Of a stretch of DNA of 64,000 nt, positions 17,167-25,601 are shown piece by piece. Below the pieces are notes generated by a model that was not told the DNA's origin, ran no database searches, and saw only the letters and a program-made list of their open reading frames with translations. The number at the start of each line of letters is the position of its first letter. The first letter of the stretch is position 1. The translations under genes and the position numbers were made by a program. The DNA is from Clostridium thermosuccinogenes (lineage in GTDB: Bacteria > Bacillota > Clostridia > Acetivibrionales > DSM-5807): positions 1,513,665 through 1,577,664 of the forward strand of contig NZ_CP021850.1 in assembly GCF_002896855.1 (NCBI RefSeq). The letters run 5' to 3'.

Positions 17167-18273
17167 ATGAAATCAAGAAAGCCTGTGGATTTCTGGATAT
17201 TGATAACAACTTTTATATTGCTTGCTTTAGGTACAATAATGGTGTTTAGTGCCAGTGCTGCTTATGCATATAACTATTATCATGATACTTATTATTTTCT
17301 GAAAAAACAGCTTACAATGCTTCCTATCGCTTTTACGGCAATGCTTTTCACAATGAATATCGATTACAGGAAGCTGGGAAAATGGTCTCCGATATTTGTT
17401 GTGGTGAGCATTTTCCTGTTGATCCTTGTTTTCGTACCAGGGATCGGAACGGCTACAAAAGGGGCGCGGAGGTGGCTGGATTTGAAAGTTACCAGTTTCC
17501 AGCCGTCGGAGTTTGCCAAAATGGCAGTTATATTGTTTTTTTCTTATAGCCTTTCTAAAAGAAAAAACCAACTGCACAGCTTTTTTAAAGGCTTGCTCCC
17601 TTACCTGGTTCTTATAGGCATATATGCGGCACTTTTGCTTTTGGAACCTCACTTGAGCGGCACGATGATCATAGCCATGGTAGCATGCATCATACTTTTC
17701 TGTGCAGGAGCGAGAATAAAACACTTTGTGATACTGGCACTGCCTGCTGTGGCAGGACTTGCGGCTGCCATAGCTTTTTCCGACTACAGGCGTGAAAGAT
17801 TTCTTTCCTTTCTAAATCCACTGGAAGATGCACAAGGGTCGGGATGGCAGATCATCAACTCTCTGTATGCCATAGGATCGGGAGGCTTATTCGGCAGGGG
17901 GTTGGGCAAAAGCCTGCAGAAGTTCCTTTACATACCGGAACCCCATAATGACTTCATTCTGGCGGTTCTTGCCGAGGAGTTGGGATTTGTCGGTGTACTG
18001 CTGGTAATGATCCTGTTTTCAATATTTATCTGGCGAGGCATCAAAATATCGATAAATGCGCCGGATACCTTTGGGAGTCTTACGGCTGTGGGAATAACTT
18101 CCTTGATAGCAGTCCAGGTCATAATAAATGTTGCGGTTGTAACTGCATCAATGCCCGTAACAGGGATGCCACTGCCTTTCTTCAGTTATGGAGGAACCTC
18201 CCTGGTATTCCTTATGAGCGAGGTCGGCATTCTGCTTAACATATCGAGATATGCCAATTATGAGAGAATCTGA
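17167..18273 (+). CDS. FtsW/SpoVE-type SEDS peptidoglycan polymerase
   Basis: This second SEDS protein in the window has 368 residues. It shows VTSFQPSEFAKM, NPLEDAQGSGWQI, AVLAEELGFVGV and PVTGMPLPFFSYGGTSLV, with about ten membrane spans. Placement between mraY and murG is the FtsW/SpoVE position. In B. subtilis SpoVE sits there and works with SpoVD in spore cortex synthesis, and the cluster here has a SpoVD-type PBP, so a combined division and sporulation role is likely. ATG 17167 is chosen over TTG 17161 because AAAGAGG ends at 17160, immediately before the TTG. Confidence 0.9.
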   Translation: MKSRKPVDFWILITTFILLALGTIMVFSASAAYAYNYYHDTYYFLKKQLTMLPIAFTAMLFTMNIDYRKLGKWSPIFVVVSIFLLILVFVPGIGTATKGARRWLDLKVTSFQPSEFAKMAVILFFSYSLSKRKNQLHSFFKGLLPYLVLIGIYAALLLLEPHLSGTMIIAMVACIILFCAGARIKHFVILALPAVAGLAAAIAFSDYRRERFLSFLNPLEDAQGSGWQIINSLYAIGSGGLFGRGLGKSLQKFLYIPEPHNDFILAVLAEELGFVGVLLVMILFSIFIWRGIKISINAPDTFGSLTAVGITSLIAVQVIINVAVVTASMPVTGMPLPFFSYGGTSLVFLMSEVGILLNISRYANYERI

Positions 18274-18310
18274 TGTATATAATGTGTAAATCGTTTTGGA
18301 GGTGGAACTT

Positions 18311-19420
18311 TTGAAAGTTCTAATGGCTGGTGGCGGAACTGCGGGTCATATCAATCCGGGTCTGGCCATCGCAAATTATTTGAAGCAAAAACATCCTGAT
18401 GCACAGATAAAATTCGTTGGTACCGAAAGAGGTTTGGAGACCCGGCTTGTAACAAGGGAAGGCTATGAGCTCGAGCTGATAAAAGTAAGAGGTTTCAAGC
18501 GCAAGCTGTCCTTTGACACGATTATAGCCATAAAAGAGCTTTTTCAGGGAATGGTTGAGGCAAGGAAAATTATAAAAAGATATAAACCGGACATCGTTAT
18601 AGGTACAGGGGGATATGTATGTGGTCCTGTGCTTTTTAATGCGGCAATGATGAAAATACCTACCCTGATCCATGAACAGAACGCATACCCGGGGGTTACC
18701 AACAAGATCCTTTCGAGATATGCTGACGCAGTGGCCATAAGCTTTAAGGAATCAGAAAAATATTTCAAATCTGCAAAAAAAATTGCACTTACCGGCAATC
18801 CTGTAAGGGATGAGATTTTGCATACCGATAAGGTGAGTGCAAGGAAAAGGCTTGGTATAAGCTCAAATTCCCGTGTGGTCGTGGTGGTAGGAGGCAGCCG
18901 GGGGGCACAGAACATAAATAATTCGGTAGTGGATATGCTGAAAAAATATTATAACAGCAATGACTTCAATATTATTTTTGCTACCGGCGAAGCCCAGTAC
19001 GACAGAACTATGGAAAGCCTGGGAAAAGATATTGCACCGACGGTGGAGGTAGTACCGTATATTTATAATGCTGCTGATGTATATGCAGCCGCAGATTTGA
19101 TGGTATGCAGAGCTGGGGCGATAACCTTAAGTGAACTTACCGCCATGGGAATACCCGCCATATTGATTCCGTCACCTTTTGTGACAGCCAATCACCAGGA
19201 GTATAATGCGAGGTCGTTGGAAAAGAATGGAGCAGCGGTGGTGATATTGGAGAAGGAACTAAGCGGCAATGTGTTGTATAATCAGATAATGAGTCTTTTA
19301 AAAAACAGGGAGCAGCTTTCCAGGATGGCTAGTAACTCAAAAAAAATGGGCATAACAAATGCCACAGAGAAAATATATTCGATGATAAGAGAAGTGATGA
19401 AGCAAAAAGGAAAGCTCTGA
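18311..19420 (+). CDS. murG: MurG, lipid II-forming N-acetylglucosaminyltransferase
   Basis: MurG transfers GlcNAc from UDP-GlcNAc to lipid I on the inner membrane face. The 369-residue GT28 protein has the N-terminal loop MAGGGTAGHINPGLAIA, IGTGGYVCGPV, HEQNAYPGVTNKILS, GGSRGAQNIN at the start of the C domain, and CRAGAITLSELTAMG with PSPFVTANHQEYNA near the donor site. The start is TTG at 18311 with GGAGGTG upstream. It ends the intact part of the wall cluster; a terminator follows. Confidence 0.95.
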   Translation: MKVLMAGGGTAGHINPGLAIANYLKQKHPDAQIKFVGTERGLETRLVTREGYELELIKVRGFKRKLSFDTIIAIKELFQGMVEARKIIKRYKPDIVIGTGGYVCGPVLFNAAMMKIPTLIHEQNAYPGVTNKILSRYADAVAISFKESEKYFKSAKKIALTGNPVRDEILHTDKVSARKRLGISSNSRVVVVVGGSRGAQNINNSVVDMLKKYYNSNDFNIIFATGEAQYDRTMESLGKDIAPTVEVVPYIYNAADVYAAADLMVCRAGAITLSELTAMGIPAILIPSPFVTANHQEYNARSLEKNGAAVVILEKELSGNVLYNQIMSLLKNREQLSRMASNSKKMGITNATEKIYSMIREVMKQKGKL

Positions 19421-19488
19421 GTTGCGGAATAAGAGGGAAATTTTATGACCCTTTGACATATTATACAGACTGAGACCTAAGAATAAGG

Positions 19489-19525
19489 AGCGGCAGGCTA
19501 GGAAAGCCTGAACCGCTTTTTTTTA
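19489..19525 (+). terminator. Intrinsic terminator after murG
   Basis: AGCGG-AGGCT pairs with AGCCT-CCGCT around a short loop with one or two bulged bases, followed by eight T residues. It ends the murG transcript, so the truncated murA downstream must have its own promoter. Confidence 0.85.
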
Positions 19526-19627
19526 CAGCCGACTGCACATCAACGTTCAGAAGCAATTTTTATTACCTCCGAATTAAGTCAATATCAAAAAATGAAGTTT
19601 TTTATAACAAAATCACACTTTGGCAAC

Positions 19628-19656
19628 CTACGCATAGTATATACTATGGTGCGTAG
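19628..19656. promoter_or_regulatory. Dyad upstream of the truncated murA
   Basis: A perfect 16-base palindrome, CATAGTATATACTATG (19633-19648), is flanked by a second pair of arms, CTACG (19628-19632) and CGTAG (19652-19656). It lies about 30 bases before the murA start codon and overlaps AT-rich sequence that could serve as a -10 element. It may be an operator or, in RNA, a long hairpin in the leader. Confidence 0.5.
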
Positions 19657-19686
19657 TAGCTACGGACTTTATTGGAGGTGTTATTA

Positions 19687-20115
19687 TTGAGTAAAATTGC
19701 TGTAGTAGGCGGACGAAAACTGAAAGGTGAAGTGATGATCGAAGGTGCAAAAAATGCAGTATTGCCTATATTAGCCGCAACTGTTTTAAATAGTGGGATT
19801 AACGTAATAAAGAACTGCCCCAAACTAAGGGATGTGGATATCATGCTGGAAATATTGAGAAAGCTGGGGTGTCTCGTAAGTGTCGAGGGCAGCACAATTA
19901 TCGTTGACTCGTCAACCTTAAACAGCACAGAAGTACCTGAAGATCTGGCGGCAGAGATGAGGTCGTCGATCATTTTTATGGGGCCTCTCCTCGCACGAGG
20001 AGGAAATGTGACTATAAGCTATCCGGGTGGGTGTGTAATATCATTGGCTATAAAGATGGCTGATGTTAAAAACATCTGTTTCTCTGAAGTAAAAAATGTC
20101 AGGAGCAGTATATAA
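19687..20115 (+). pseudogene. murA: Truncated murA (UDP-GlcNAc enolpyruvyl transferase), N-terminal quarter only
   Basis: The 142-residue frame matches the first part of MurA. SKIAVVGGRKLKGEVMIEGAKNAVLPILAAT carries the UDP-GlcNAc-binding lysine and asparagine, then RSSIIFMGPLLAR follows, and then ISYPGGC, the loop bearing the catalytic cysteine (Cys115 in E. coli). Beyond the cysteine the sequence departs from the family and stops after 25 unrelated residues. Full MurA is about 418 residues. The ribosome site (GGAGGTG) and TTG start are intact, so it may still be expressed. It cannot fold as the two-domain enzyme, and a complete murA must exist elsewhere. The position after murG is where several Clostridia keep murA. 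Confidence 0.85.
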
Positions 20116-20171
20116 AATTATTAGTTTTCGGTGTTTAAAAAGTTGATAAAAACATGTATAATGGTTTCGTA

Positions 20172-20202
20172 GATGATGGTAATATCCATCATCTTTTGTT
20201 TT
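20172..20202 (+). terminator. Hairpin terminator or attenuator just before the sigma factor gene
   Basis: GATGATGG (20172-20179), a six-base loop, CCATCATC (20186-20193) and TTTTGTTTT form a terminator that ends only a few bases before the sigma factor ribosome site. A TATAAT at 20157-20162 with TTTAAA 17 bases upstream would start transcription right at the hairpin. It may end murA-fragment transcripts or attenuate sigma factor expression. Confidence 0.6.
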
Positions 20203-20224
20203 ACAAAGGAGGATGGCATACACT

Positions 20225-20821
20225 GTGAGCGATAGGGAAAAAGACCTTCTTAAGAAGGCTCGCAATGGGGATATAGAAGCCTTTGAACAGTTGATTGAAG
20301 ACTACCAGAAAAGAGTATTCAATATAGCTTTGCGCATGATTGGCAATTATGATGACGCCAATGAGCTGGCGCAGGAAGTTTTTATCCGCATATTTAAATC
20401 TATCAAGGATTTCAAGGAGGAATCTTCTCTTTCCACATGGATATACAGAATTACCACTAATGTATGCCTGGATGAAATAAGAAAAAGGAAAAATAAAAAT
20501 GTGGTTTCTCTGGATGAAGAAGTCAAACTGGAAGAAGGAGATCTCCAGCGGCAGGTAGAAGATACCAGGCCGACACCCGATGTAATTGCGGAAAAGAACG
20601 AAGTCCGAAAGTTGGTGAAGGATGCAATTATGTCGCTGCCTGAAGAGCAAAGGACGGTTATAATATTGAGAGACATTCAGGGCTTCAGTTATGAAGAAAT
20701 CGCAAAGATTATGAAATGCCCCGAAGGAACGGTAAAATCAAGGATAAACAGATCCAGACAAATTTTGAGGGATCGGCTTAAACCAAAAATGGAACTTTTA
20801 AAGGGAGATTACGTCAAATAA
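20225..20821 (+). CDS. ECF-type RNA polymerase sigma factor (SigW-like)
   Basis: The 198-residue protein has sigma region 2 (DYQKRVFNIALRMIGNYDDANELAQEVFIRIFKSI, followed by STWIYRITTNVCLDEIRKRK) and region 4 (LPEEQRTVIILRDIQGFSYEEIAKIMKCPEGTVKSRINRSR), with no region 1 or 3, the ECF layout. The acidic linker resembles that of SigW-group factors. GTG at 20225 is preferred because the AAAGGAGG site overlaps the ATG at 20213. It is followed 20 bases later by a zinc-finger anti-sigma gene, so the two form a regulatory pair. A terminator-like hairpin immediately upstream may limit expression. Confidence 0.92.
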   Translation: MSDREKDLLKKARNGDIEAFEQLIEDYQKRVFNIALRMIGNYDDANELAQEVFIRIFKSIKDFKEESSLSTWIYRITTNVCLDEIRKRKNKNVVSLDEEVKLEEGDLQRQVEDTRPTPDVIAEKNEVRKLVKDAIMSLPEEQRTVIILRDIQGFSYEEIAKIMKCPEGTVKSRINRSRQILRDRLKPKMELLKGDYVK

Positions 20822-20841
20822 CGTGAAAGAAGGGTCTGGAT

Positions 20842-21963
20842 ATGATGATGAATTGTAATGAAGCAAGAGATTTAATAACTTTATATATTGATAATGAACT
20901 GCAAGGAGAAAAGCTGGAAAAATTCAAAGAACATGTTGAAAGCTGTGAGGCTTGCAGAATCGAACTTGCAGAAATCACCCGAGTGGTAGAGCTTTGTGCC
21001 GATATGCCTGAGGAGGAGCTCCCGGAGACGTTTAAGGAGCAGCTCCATAGCAAGCTTGTTGATGTCAGCAGGCAGGATAACAACAATAGAAAGGTCATTT
21101 TCTTTAAAAACAGTTATTTGAAAGTTATTACCACTGTTGCAGCCGTTTTCCTTGTCTTTGTTGCTCTAAGCGGCATTTATGGCAATGATCTTCTAAAAGG
21201 CAGATTTTTGAATCTAAAGGACATGAACAAGACGGCTCAAATGGATGAAAAGAAAATGGAAAGCAGTGAAGCCGAAATTGATGCCGGAATGGCAGAAGAT
21301 CAGAGCGAAGCTCAACTCAGGATAGCCAGTGGAGAAGCTGGAGCTTCTTCAGCATTGGAGTCTGATGCAAGTAAGAGTGCTCAGCCGCGGGAAGCGTGGG
21401 ATTCGGACGGAACAGCCAAGGATGTTACCAGGGGCACTATGGAAGGAAGAAGCTTTATGATGATGGCCCTGCCTGAGCTAAGAGAGATAAGGATAGCTGC
21501 AAACACCGATGATATAGAAAAAGTGATTGGTAAAATAGAGGAATATGCTGATGAGTTAGGTTTGGAAGCGGCTAAAAAAGACGACACAAACCAAAACCTA
21601 AGCATCGAGCCCACGGCTAAGTTTGCAGGGGAGAAGGCAGAAATGCAGCTAATTGTTCCCAATGCATCCTATGAGGGTTTTATCCAGAATTTAAAAAGCG
21701 ATCCGGAACTGTCAAAGATTTTGAGCTTTGGTGAAATGCAAAAATTAAATGCCGATGATTATATAAATAAGTTAAACAGTGAGCTGGATCAGATAATACA
21801 ATTGATAGACAAAACCGAAAACATCGGAAGTACAGCGGAAAAATCTAAGGAAACGCTGAAACAGTTAAAGGAGAAAAGGGACAGCATACAAGCAGAGATA
21901 GAAAGCATAACCATTAATCCTGATTGCACAATAGTAAAATTCGAGATTCTAAAAGAAGGATGA
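20842..21963 (+). CDS. Zinc-finger anti-sigma factor with large extracytoplasmic DUF4349-like domain
   Basis: The N-terminus has the ZAS zinc-binding pattern (NCNEARDLITLYIDNEL...HVESCEACR, giving His-x3-Cys-x2-Cys), which in RsiW-type proteins binds the cognate ECF sigma factor. One membrane helix follows (VITTVAAVFLVFVALSGIYG, about residues 94-113). The remaining roughly 260 residues are outside: a low-complexity Glu/Ser/Ala linker, then a domain with a coiled coil (DQIIQLIDKTENIG...LKQLKEKRDSIQAEIESI) resembling DUF4349. At 373 residues it is longer than RsiW (about 208). The external domain could sense envelope stress. Confidence is high for the ZAS part, lower for DUF4349. Confidence 0.85.
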   Translation: MMMNCNEARDLITLYIDNELQGEKLEKFKEHVESCEACRIELAEITRVVELCADMPEEELPETFKEQLHSKLVDVSRQDNNNRKVIFFKNSYLKVITTVAAVFLVFVALSGIYGNDLLKGRFLNLKDMNKTAQMDEKKMESSEAEIDAGMAEDQSEAQLRIASGEAGASSALESDASKSAQPREAWDSDGTAKDVTRGTMEGRSFMMMALPELREIRIAANTDDIEKVIGKIEEYADELGLEAAKKDDTNQNLSIEPTAKFAGEKAEMQLIVPNASYEGFIQNLKSDPELSKILSFGEMQKLNADDYINKLNSELDQIIQLIDKTENIGSTAEKSKETLKQLKEKRDSIQAEIESITINPDCTIVKFEILKEG

Positions 21964-21974
21964 AATAAATCAAA

Positions 21975-22001
21975 GCAACCGTTTACGGTTGCCTTTTTTT
22001 T
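21975..22001 (+). terminator. Intrinsic terminator after the anti-sigma gene
   Basis: GCAACCG, a four-base loop, CGGTTGC and a run of eight T residues. Confidence 0.9.
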
Positions 22002-22078
22002 GTGTAAAATTAATACATGGGATAAATGAGGAAAAATGAGAGATTATTATAATCATAGGCATAAAAAATATAAATATC

Positions 22079-22165
22079 CGGCGTCATACTGGCAAGCTTT
22101 AAATCGGGGCTTAGGTGGGACGCCGTAAAATGTGGCGGAGAGCAATGTGCGGCATTTTTATTAGG
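22079..22165 (+). promoter_or_regulatory. Structured leader before polA, second hairpin terminator-like
   Basis: CGGCGTC (from 22080) pairs with GACGCCG (to about 22126), enclosing a smaller GCAAGC/GGCTT pairing. Directly after it, AAAATGTGGC (from about 22129) pairs imperfectly with GCGGCATTTT and runs into a short U-tract. A perfect TATAAT at 22048-22053 could be the -10 element, though no good -35 is seen. The arrangement recalls a riboswitch or attenuator, but no known class is recognised. Confidence 0.35.
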
Positions 22166-22256
22166 ATGAAATATGGCATCCGTCAAATTGCTGAAGCATC
22201 CGCTGCATAAACATATAAATCGCATTGCTTTTAAATATATCAGGATGAGGTATAAA

Positions 22257-24956
22257 ATGAACAAGGAAAAATTGATGATAATCGATGGAAACAGCATTTT
22301 AAACAGAGCTTTTTACGGACTTCAGGGAAAACAACTTCTTTCCACCTCCGATGGCTTGTATACCAATGCTGTTTACGGTTTTTTGAACATACTTCATAAA
22401 TATGTAGAAGAAGAAAAGCCCCAGTACTTATGTGTTGCTTTTGACTTAAAAGCGCCAACCTTCAGGCACAAAGAGTTTGAGGGATATAAGGCCAACAGAA
22501 AGGGAATGCCGCCTGAACTGGCTGTCCAGCTTCCGGTCATAAAGGAAGTTCTGGATGCCATGAACATAAAAAGACTTGAATGTGAAGGTTATGAAGCGGA
22601 TGATATCATCGGATCGGTTTCCCTGTGTGCAGAAAAACAGGGAATGGATGTGATCATCATTACGGGGGACAGGGACTCCTTACAGCTGGCAACGGAGACC
22701 ACCAGAATAAAAATACCCACCACCCGGGGCGGTAAAACCGAGACGGATGAATATGACAAAAACAGGGTTATGGAGAAGTATGGAGTCACTCCGTTGGAGT
22801 TTATCGATGTAAAGGGTCTGATGGGAGATACTTCCGATAATATCCCCGGAGTTCCGGGAATAGGGGAGAAGACAGCTATAAGCCTTATAAAGGAGTTTGG
22901 CAGTATTGAGAACCTGTATGAAAACCTGGATAAGATAGATAAAAAAAGCGTGCGGGAGAAGCTGGCTGCCAACAGGGAACAGGCTTTCTTAAGCAAAAGG
23001 CTTGCCACCATAGACAGGCATATGAGCGAGTTGTGCAGCATCGAGGATTTAAAAAGGAACGATTTCAACAAAGAAAAGCTCTATGAGCTGTTTAAGCGCT
23101 TGGAATTCAAGAGCTTTATAGATAAGTTCGGGCTTGACGAGGTCCAAAGCAGTGCACATTCGACGCTGCAAACGGTAAAGGTGGAATGCCTGGAGAGTTC
23201 CGAAGGACTGAAAAAGCTCAAGGAAGATATTGCTTCACAAGGCAAATTCGGGTTTTATTGCCTTATTGATAAAATTGACAACTTTGACAACAAACTGGTG
23301 GGAATAGGCTTTTCCCTTGGTGAAAAATCAGGAACTTATGTAAATCTTAACGGGTGCGTTGACGAGGATGAGTTTTTAAAAGAGTTCAAAGATGTTTTTG
23401 AAAATGGAGACATTAAAAAGTATGGTCATGATGTTAAGAATTTCATAGTATATTTGAAAAATAAGGGCATATCGCTGGAAGGACTGGCCTTTGATACCAT
23501 GATAGGCGCTTACCTCATCAACTCGACAAGGGCCACATATACTGTATCGGAGCTGGCGAGGGAGTACCTGGGTTTTGAGATCAAACCCATTGAGGAATTA
23601 TCCGGAAAGGGAAAAAATTTCGTAGCCTTTGGTGATATGCAGGAGGATGTTATTTCCCAGGCAGCGTGTGATCATGCCTGTGCAGTTATGGGCATCGCCA
23701 GGGCTTTGGATGAAAAGCTGAAGGAATATGATCAGGAAAGCCTTTATTATGACATAGAGCTGCCTTTGATAAAGGTTCTTGCCTCCATGGAATACTGGGG
23801 CTTTAAAGTGAACGTGGAGGAACTGAAAAAGTTCTCGGAGGAGCTTGAAGGGAAGATTGAGCTTCTGACCCGGGAAATATACAGCATTGCCGGAGAAGAA
23901 TTCAACATAAATTCTACAAAGCAGCTGGGGACAATTTTATTTGAGAAGCTGCAGCTCCCGGTGATCAAGAAAACCAAGACAGGATATTCCACCGATGCGG
24001 AGGTCCTTGAGGAGCTTTCCGACCGCCATGAAATAATAAGAAAAATATTGGATTACAGGCAGTTGGTGAAGCTGCAATCCACATATGCAGAAGGCTTGCA
24101 GCATGTGATTAACCCCAGAACGGGCAAGATACACTCCAGCTTTAACCAGACAGTCACAGCTACCGGGAGGATAAGCAGTACTGAGCCTAATCTTCAGAAT
24201 ATACCCATCAAGCTGGAGATGGGTAGAAAGATCCGAAAGGTTTTTGTGCCCAGCAGCAGTGAATTCATGCTTCTGGATGCCGACTATTCCCAGATTGAAC
24301 TCAGGGTTCTCGCCCATATTACCAATGACCAGAACATGATTGCGGCATTCAACAACAATGAAGATATCCATACTACCACCGCATCCCAGGTTTTTGGAGT
24401 GCCTATGGAGGAGGTTACACCTCTGATGAGAAGCAGGGCAAAGGCCGTAAACTTCGGCATAGTGTATGGAATCGGAGATTTCAGTCTGGCAAAGGATCTG
24501 GGAATAACAAGAAAGGAAGCCCGCCGGTATATAGACAGCTATTTGGACAAATATCCCGGGGTTAAGCAGTATATGCATGATATCGTGGAGTTTGGCAAGC
24601 AAAACGGATATGTGGCTACCCTGTTCCACCGAAGAAGGTATCTGCCGGAATTGCAATCCAAAAACCACAATATACGATCCTTTGGGGAACGTGTAGCCAT
24701 GAACACTCCTATACAGGGAAGTGCGGCGGACATCATCAAGATTGCCATGGTGAAAGTATACGAAGAACTGCAAAAAAGGAACTTGAGATCGAGACTGATA
24801 CTGCAGGTGCATGATGAATTGATCATAGAAATGCATGTGGATGAAAAGGAAGAAGTGACAAAACTTCTCAAGGACAGCATGGAAAATGCGGTAAAACTCC
24901 GGGTGGCTTTAAATGTAGACATTAACAGCGGAAACAGCTGGTATGATACAAAATGA
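22257..24956 (+). CDS. polA: DNA polymerase I
   Basis: The 899-residue enzyme has three parts. The first is the 5'-3' exonuclease/flap domain (MIIDGNSILNRAFYG, YEADDIIGS, ITGDRDSLQL, GVPGIGEKTA). The second is a 3'-5' exonuclease-like domain whose DEDD residues appear lost (GFYCLIDKI where active enzymes have FDTET). The third is the polymerase domain with motif A LLDADYSQIELRVLAH, motif B RSRAKAVNFGIVYG and motif C VHDELIIE. It fills gaps and removes primers; proofreading is probably absent, as in many Bacillota and Taq. ATG 22257 is chosen for the AGGATGAGG site upstream and the family N-terminus; in-frame ATG 22173 lacks both. Confidence 0.96.
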   Translation: MNKEKLMIIDGNSILNRAFYGLQGKQLLSTSDGLYTNAVYGFLNILHKYVEEEKPQYLCVAFDLKAPTFRHKEFEGYKANRKGMPPELAVQLPVIKEVLDAMNIKRLECEGYEADDIIGSVSLCAEKQGMDVIIITGDRDSLQLATETTRIKIPTTRGGKTETDEYDKNRVMEKYGVTPLEFIDVKGLMGDTSDNIPGVPGIGEKTAISLIKEFGSIENLYENLDKIDKKSVREKLAANREQAFLSKRLATIDRHMSELCSIEDLKRNDFNKEKLYELFKRLEFKSFIDKFGLDEVQSSAHSTLQTVKVECLESSEGLKKLKEDIASQGKFGFYCLIDKIDNFDNKLVGIGFSLGEKSGTYVNLNGCVDEDEFLKEFKDVFENGDIKKYGHDVKNFIVYLKNKGISLEGLAFDTMIGAYLINSTRATYTVSELAREYLGFEIKPIEELSGKGKNFVAFGDMQEDVISQAACDHACAVMGIARALDEKLKEYDQESLYYDIELPLIKVLASMEYWGFKVNVEELKKFSEELEGKIELLTREIYSIAGEEFNINSTKQLGTILFEKLQLPVIKKTKTGYSTDAEVLEELSDRHEIIRKILDYRQLVKLQSTYAEGLQHVINPRTGKIHSSFNQTVTATGRISSTEPNLQNIPIKLEMGRKIRKVFVPSSSEFMLLDADYSQIELRVLAHITNDQNMIAAFNNNEDIHTTTASQVFGVPMEEVTPLMRSRAKAVNFGIVYGIGDFSLAKDLGITRKEARRYIDSYLDKYPGVKQYMHDIVEFGKQNGYVATLFHRRRYLPELQSKNHNIRSFGERVAMNTPIQGSAADIIKIAMVKVYEELQKRNLRSRLILQVHDELIIEMHVDEKEEVTKLLKDSMENAVKLRVALNVDINSGNSWYDTK

Positions 24957-24991
24957 TGCTTTACCGGAGCGACAATTTGAGGAAGACAAGG

Positions 24992-25597
24992 ATGGGTAAA
25001 GTGAAAATAATTGGAGTAACAGGACCTATAGGAAGTGGTAAAAGCACTGTTTCCGGCATTTTGCATGATGAATGGAAGGCCAGGGTTATCGATGCCGATC
25101 AGATAGCCAGGGAAGTAGTGCGAAAGGGTGAAAAAGCCCTCAGTGAAATGGTGGACTATTTTGGACCAGAGATATTGGATGAAAAGGGAGAACTGATAAG
25201 AAGCAAACTGGCGGAAATGGTGTTTGGAAATGAAGAAAAGGTAAAGGTGCTGAATGCTATAACTCATAAGCATATAATGGAGCGCCTGTTAAACCGGCTG
25301 GAACAGGCCAAATCCGAGGCTTGGCCGGAGGGAGTTATTGTAGTTGATGTTCCCTTGCCTGTAAAACATGGTTTTCTGGATACGGTGGATGAGGTTTGGG
25401 TGGTATATGCCGATCCGGAGACCAGAATAGGCAGGGTTATGGAAAGAAGCGGACTGTCCCGACAGGAAGTGATAGCCAGAATGAATTCCCAAATGAGCGA
25501 TGAGGAATACCTTAAACTGGCAGATAAAGTAATTCTTAACAACGAGAGCAAGGAAAAGCTGAAAGAGCAAATTATAAGATTAATGAGATCCGGGTGA
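24992..25597 (+). CDS. coaE: Dephospho-CoA kinase
   Basis: CoaE phosphorylates the 3' hydroxyl of dephospho-CoA, the last step of coenzyme A synthesis. The 201-residue P-loop kinase shows GVTGPIGSGKSTVS, VIDADQIAREVV, the lid region VMERSGLSRQEVIARMNSQM and a C-terminal VILNN. ATG 24992 has TGAGGAAG 6-7 bases upstream. It starts 35 bases after polA and ends 4 bases before the transglycosylase gene, so polA, coaE and the next gene probably form one operon. coaD, the preceding enzyme of the pathway, is at 42.5 kb. Confidence 0.94.
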   Translation: MGKVKIIGVTGPIGSGKSTVSGILHDEWKARVIDADQIAREVVRKGEKALSEMVDYFGPEILDEKGELIRSKLAEMVFGNEEKVKVLNAITHKHIMERLLNRLEQAKSEAWPEGVIVVDVPLPVKHGFLDTVDEVWVVYADPETRIGRVMERSGLSRQEVIARMNSQMSDEEYLKLADKVILNNESKEKLKEQIIRLMRSG

Positions 25598-25601
25598 TGA
25601 A

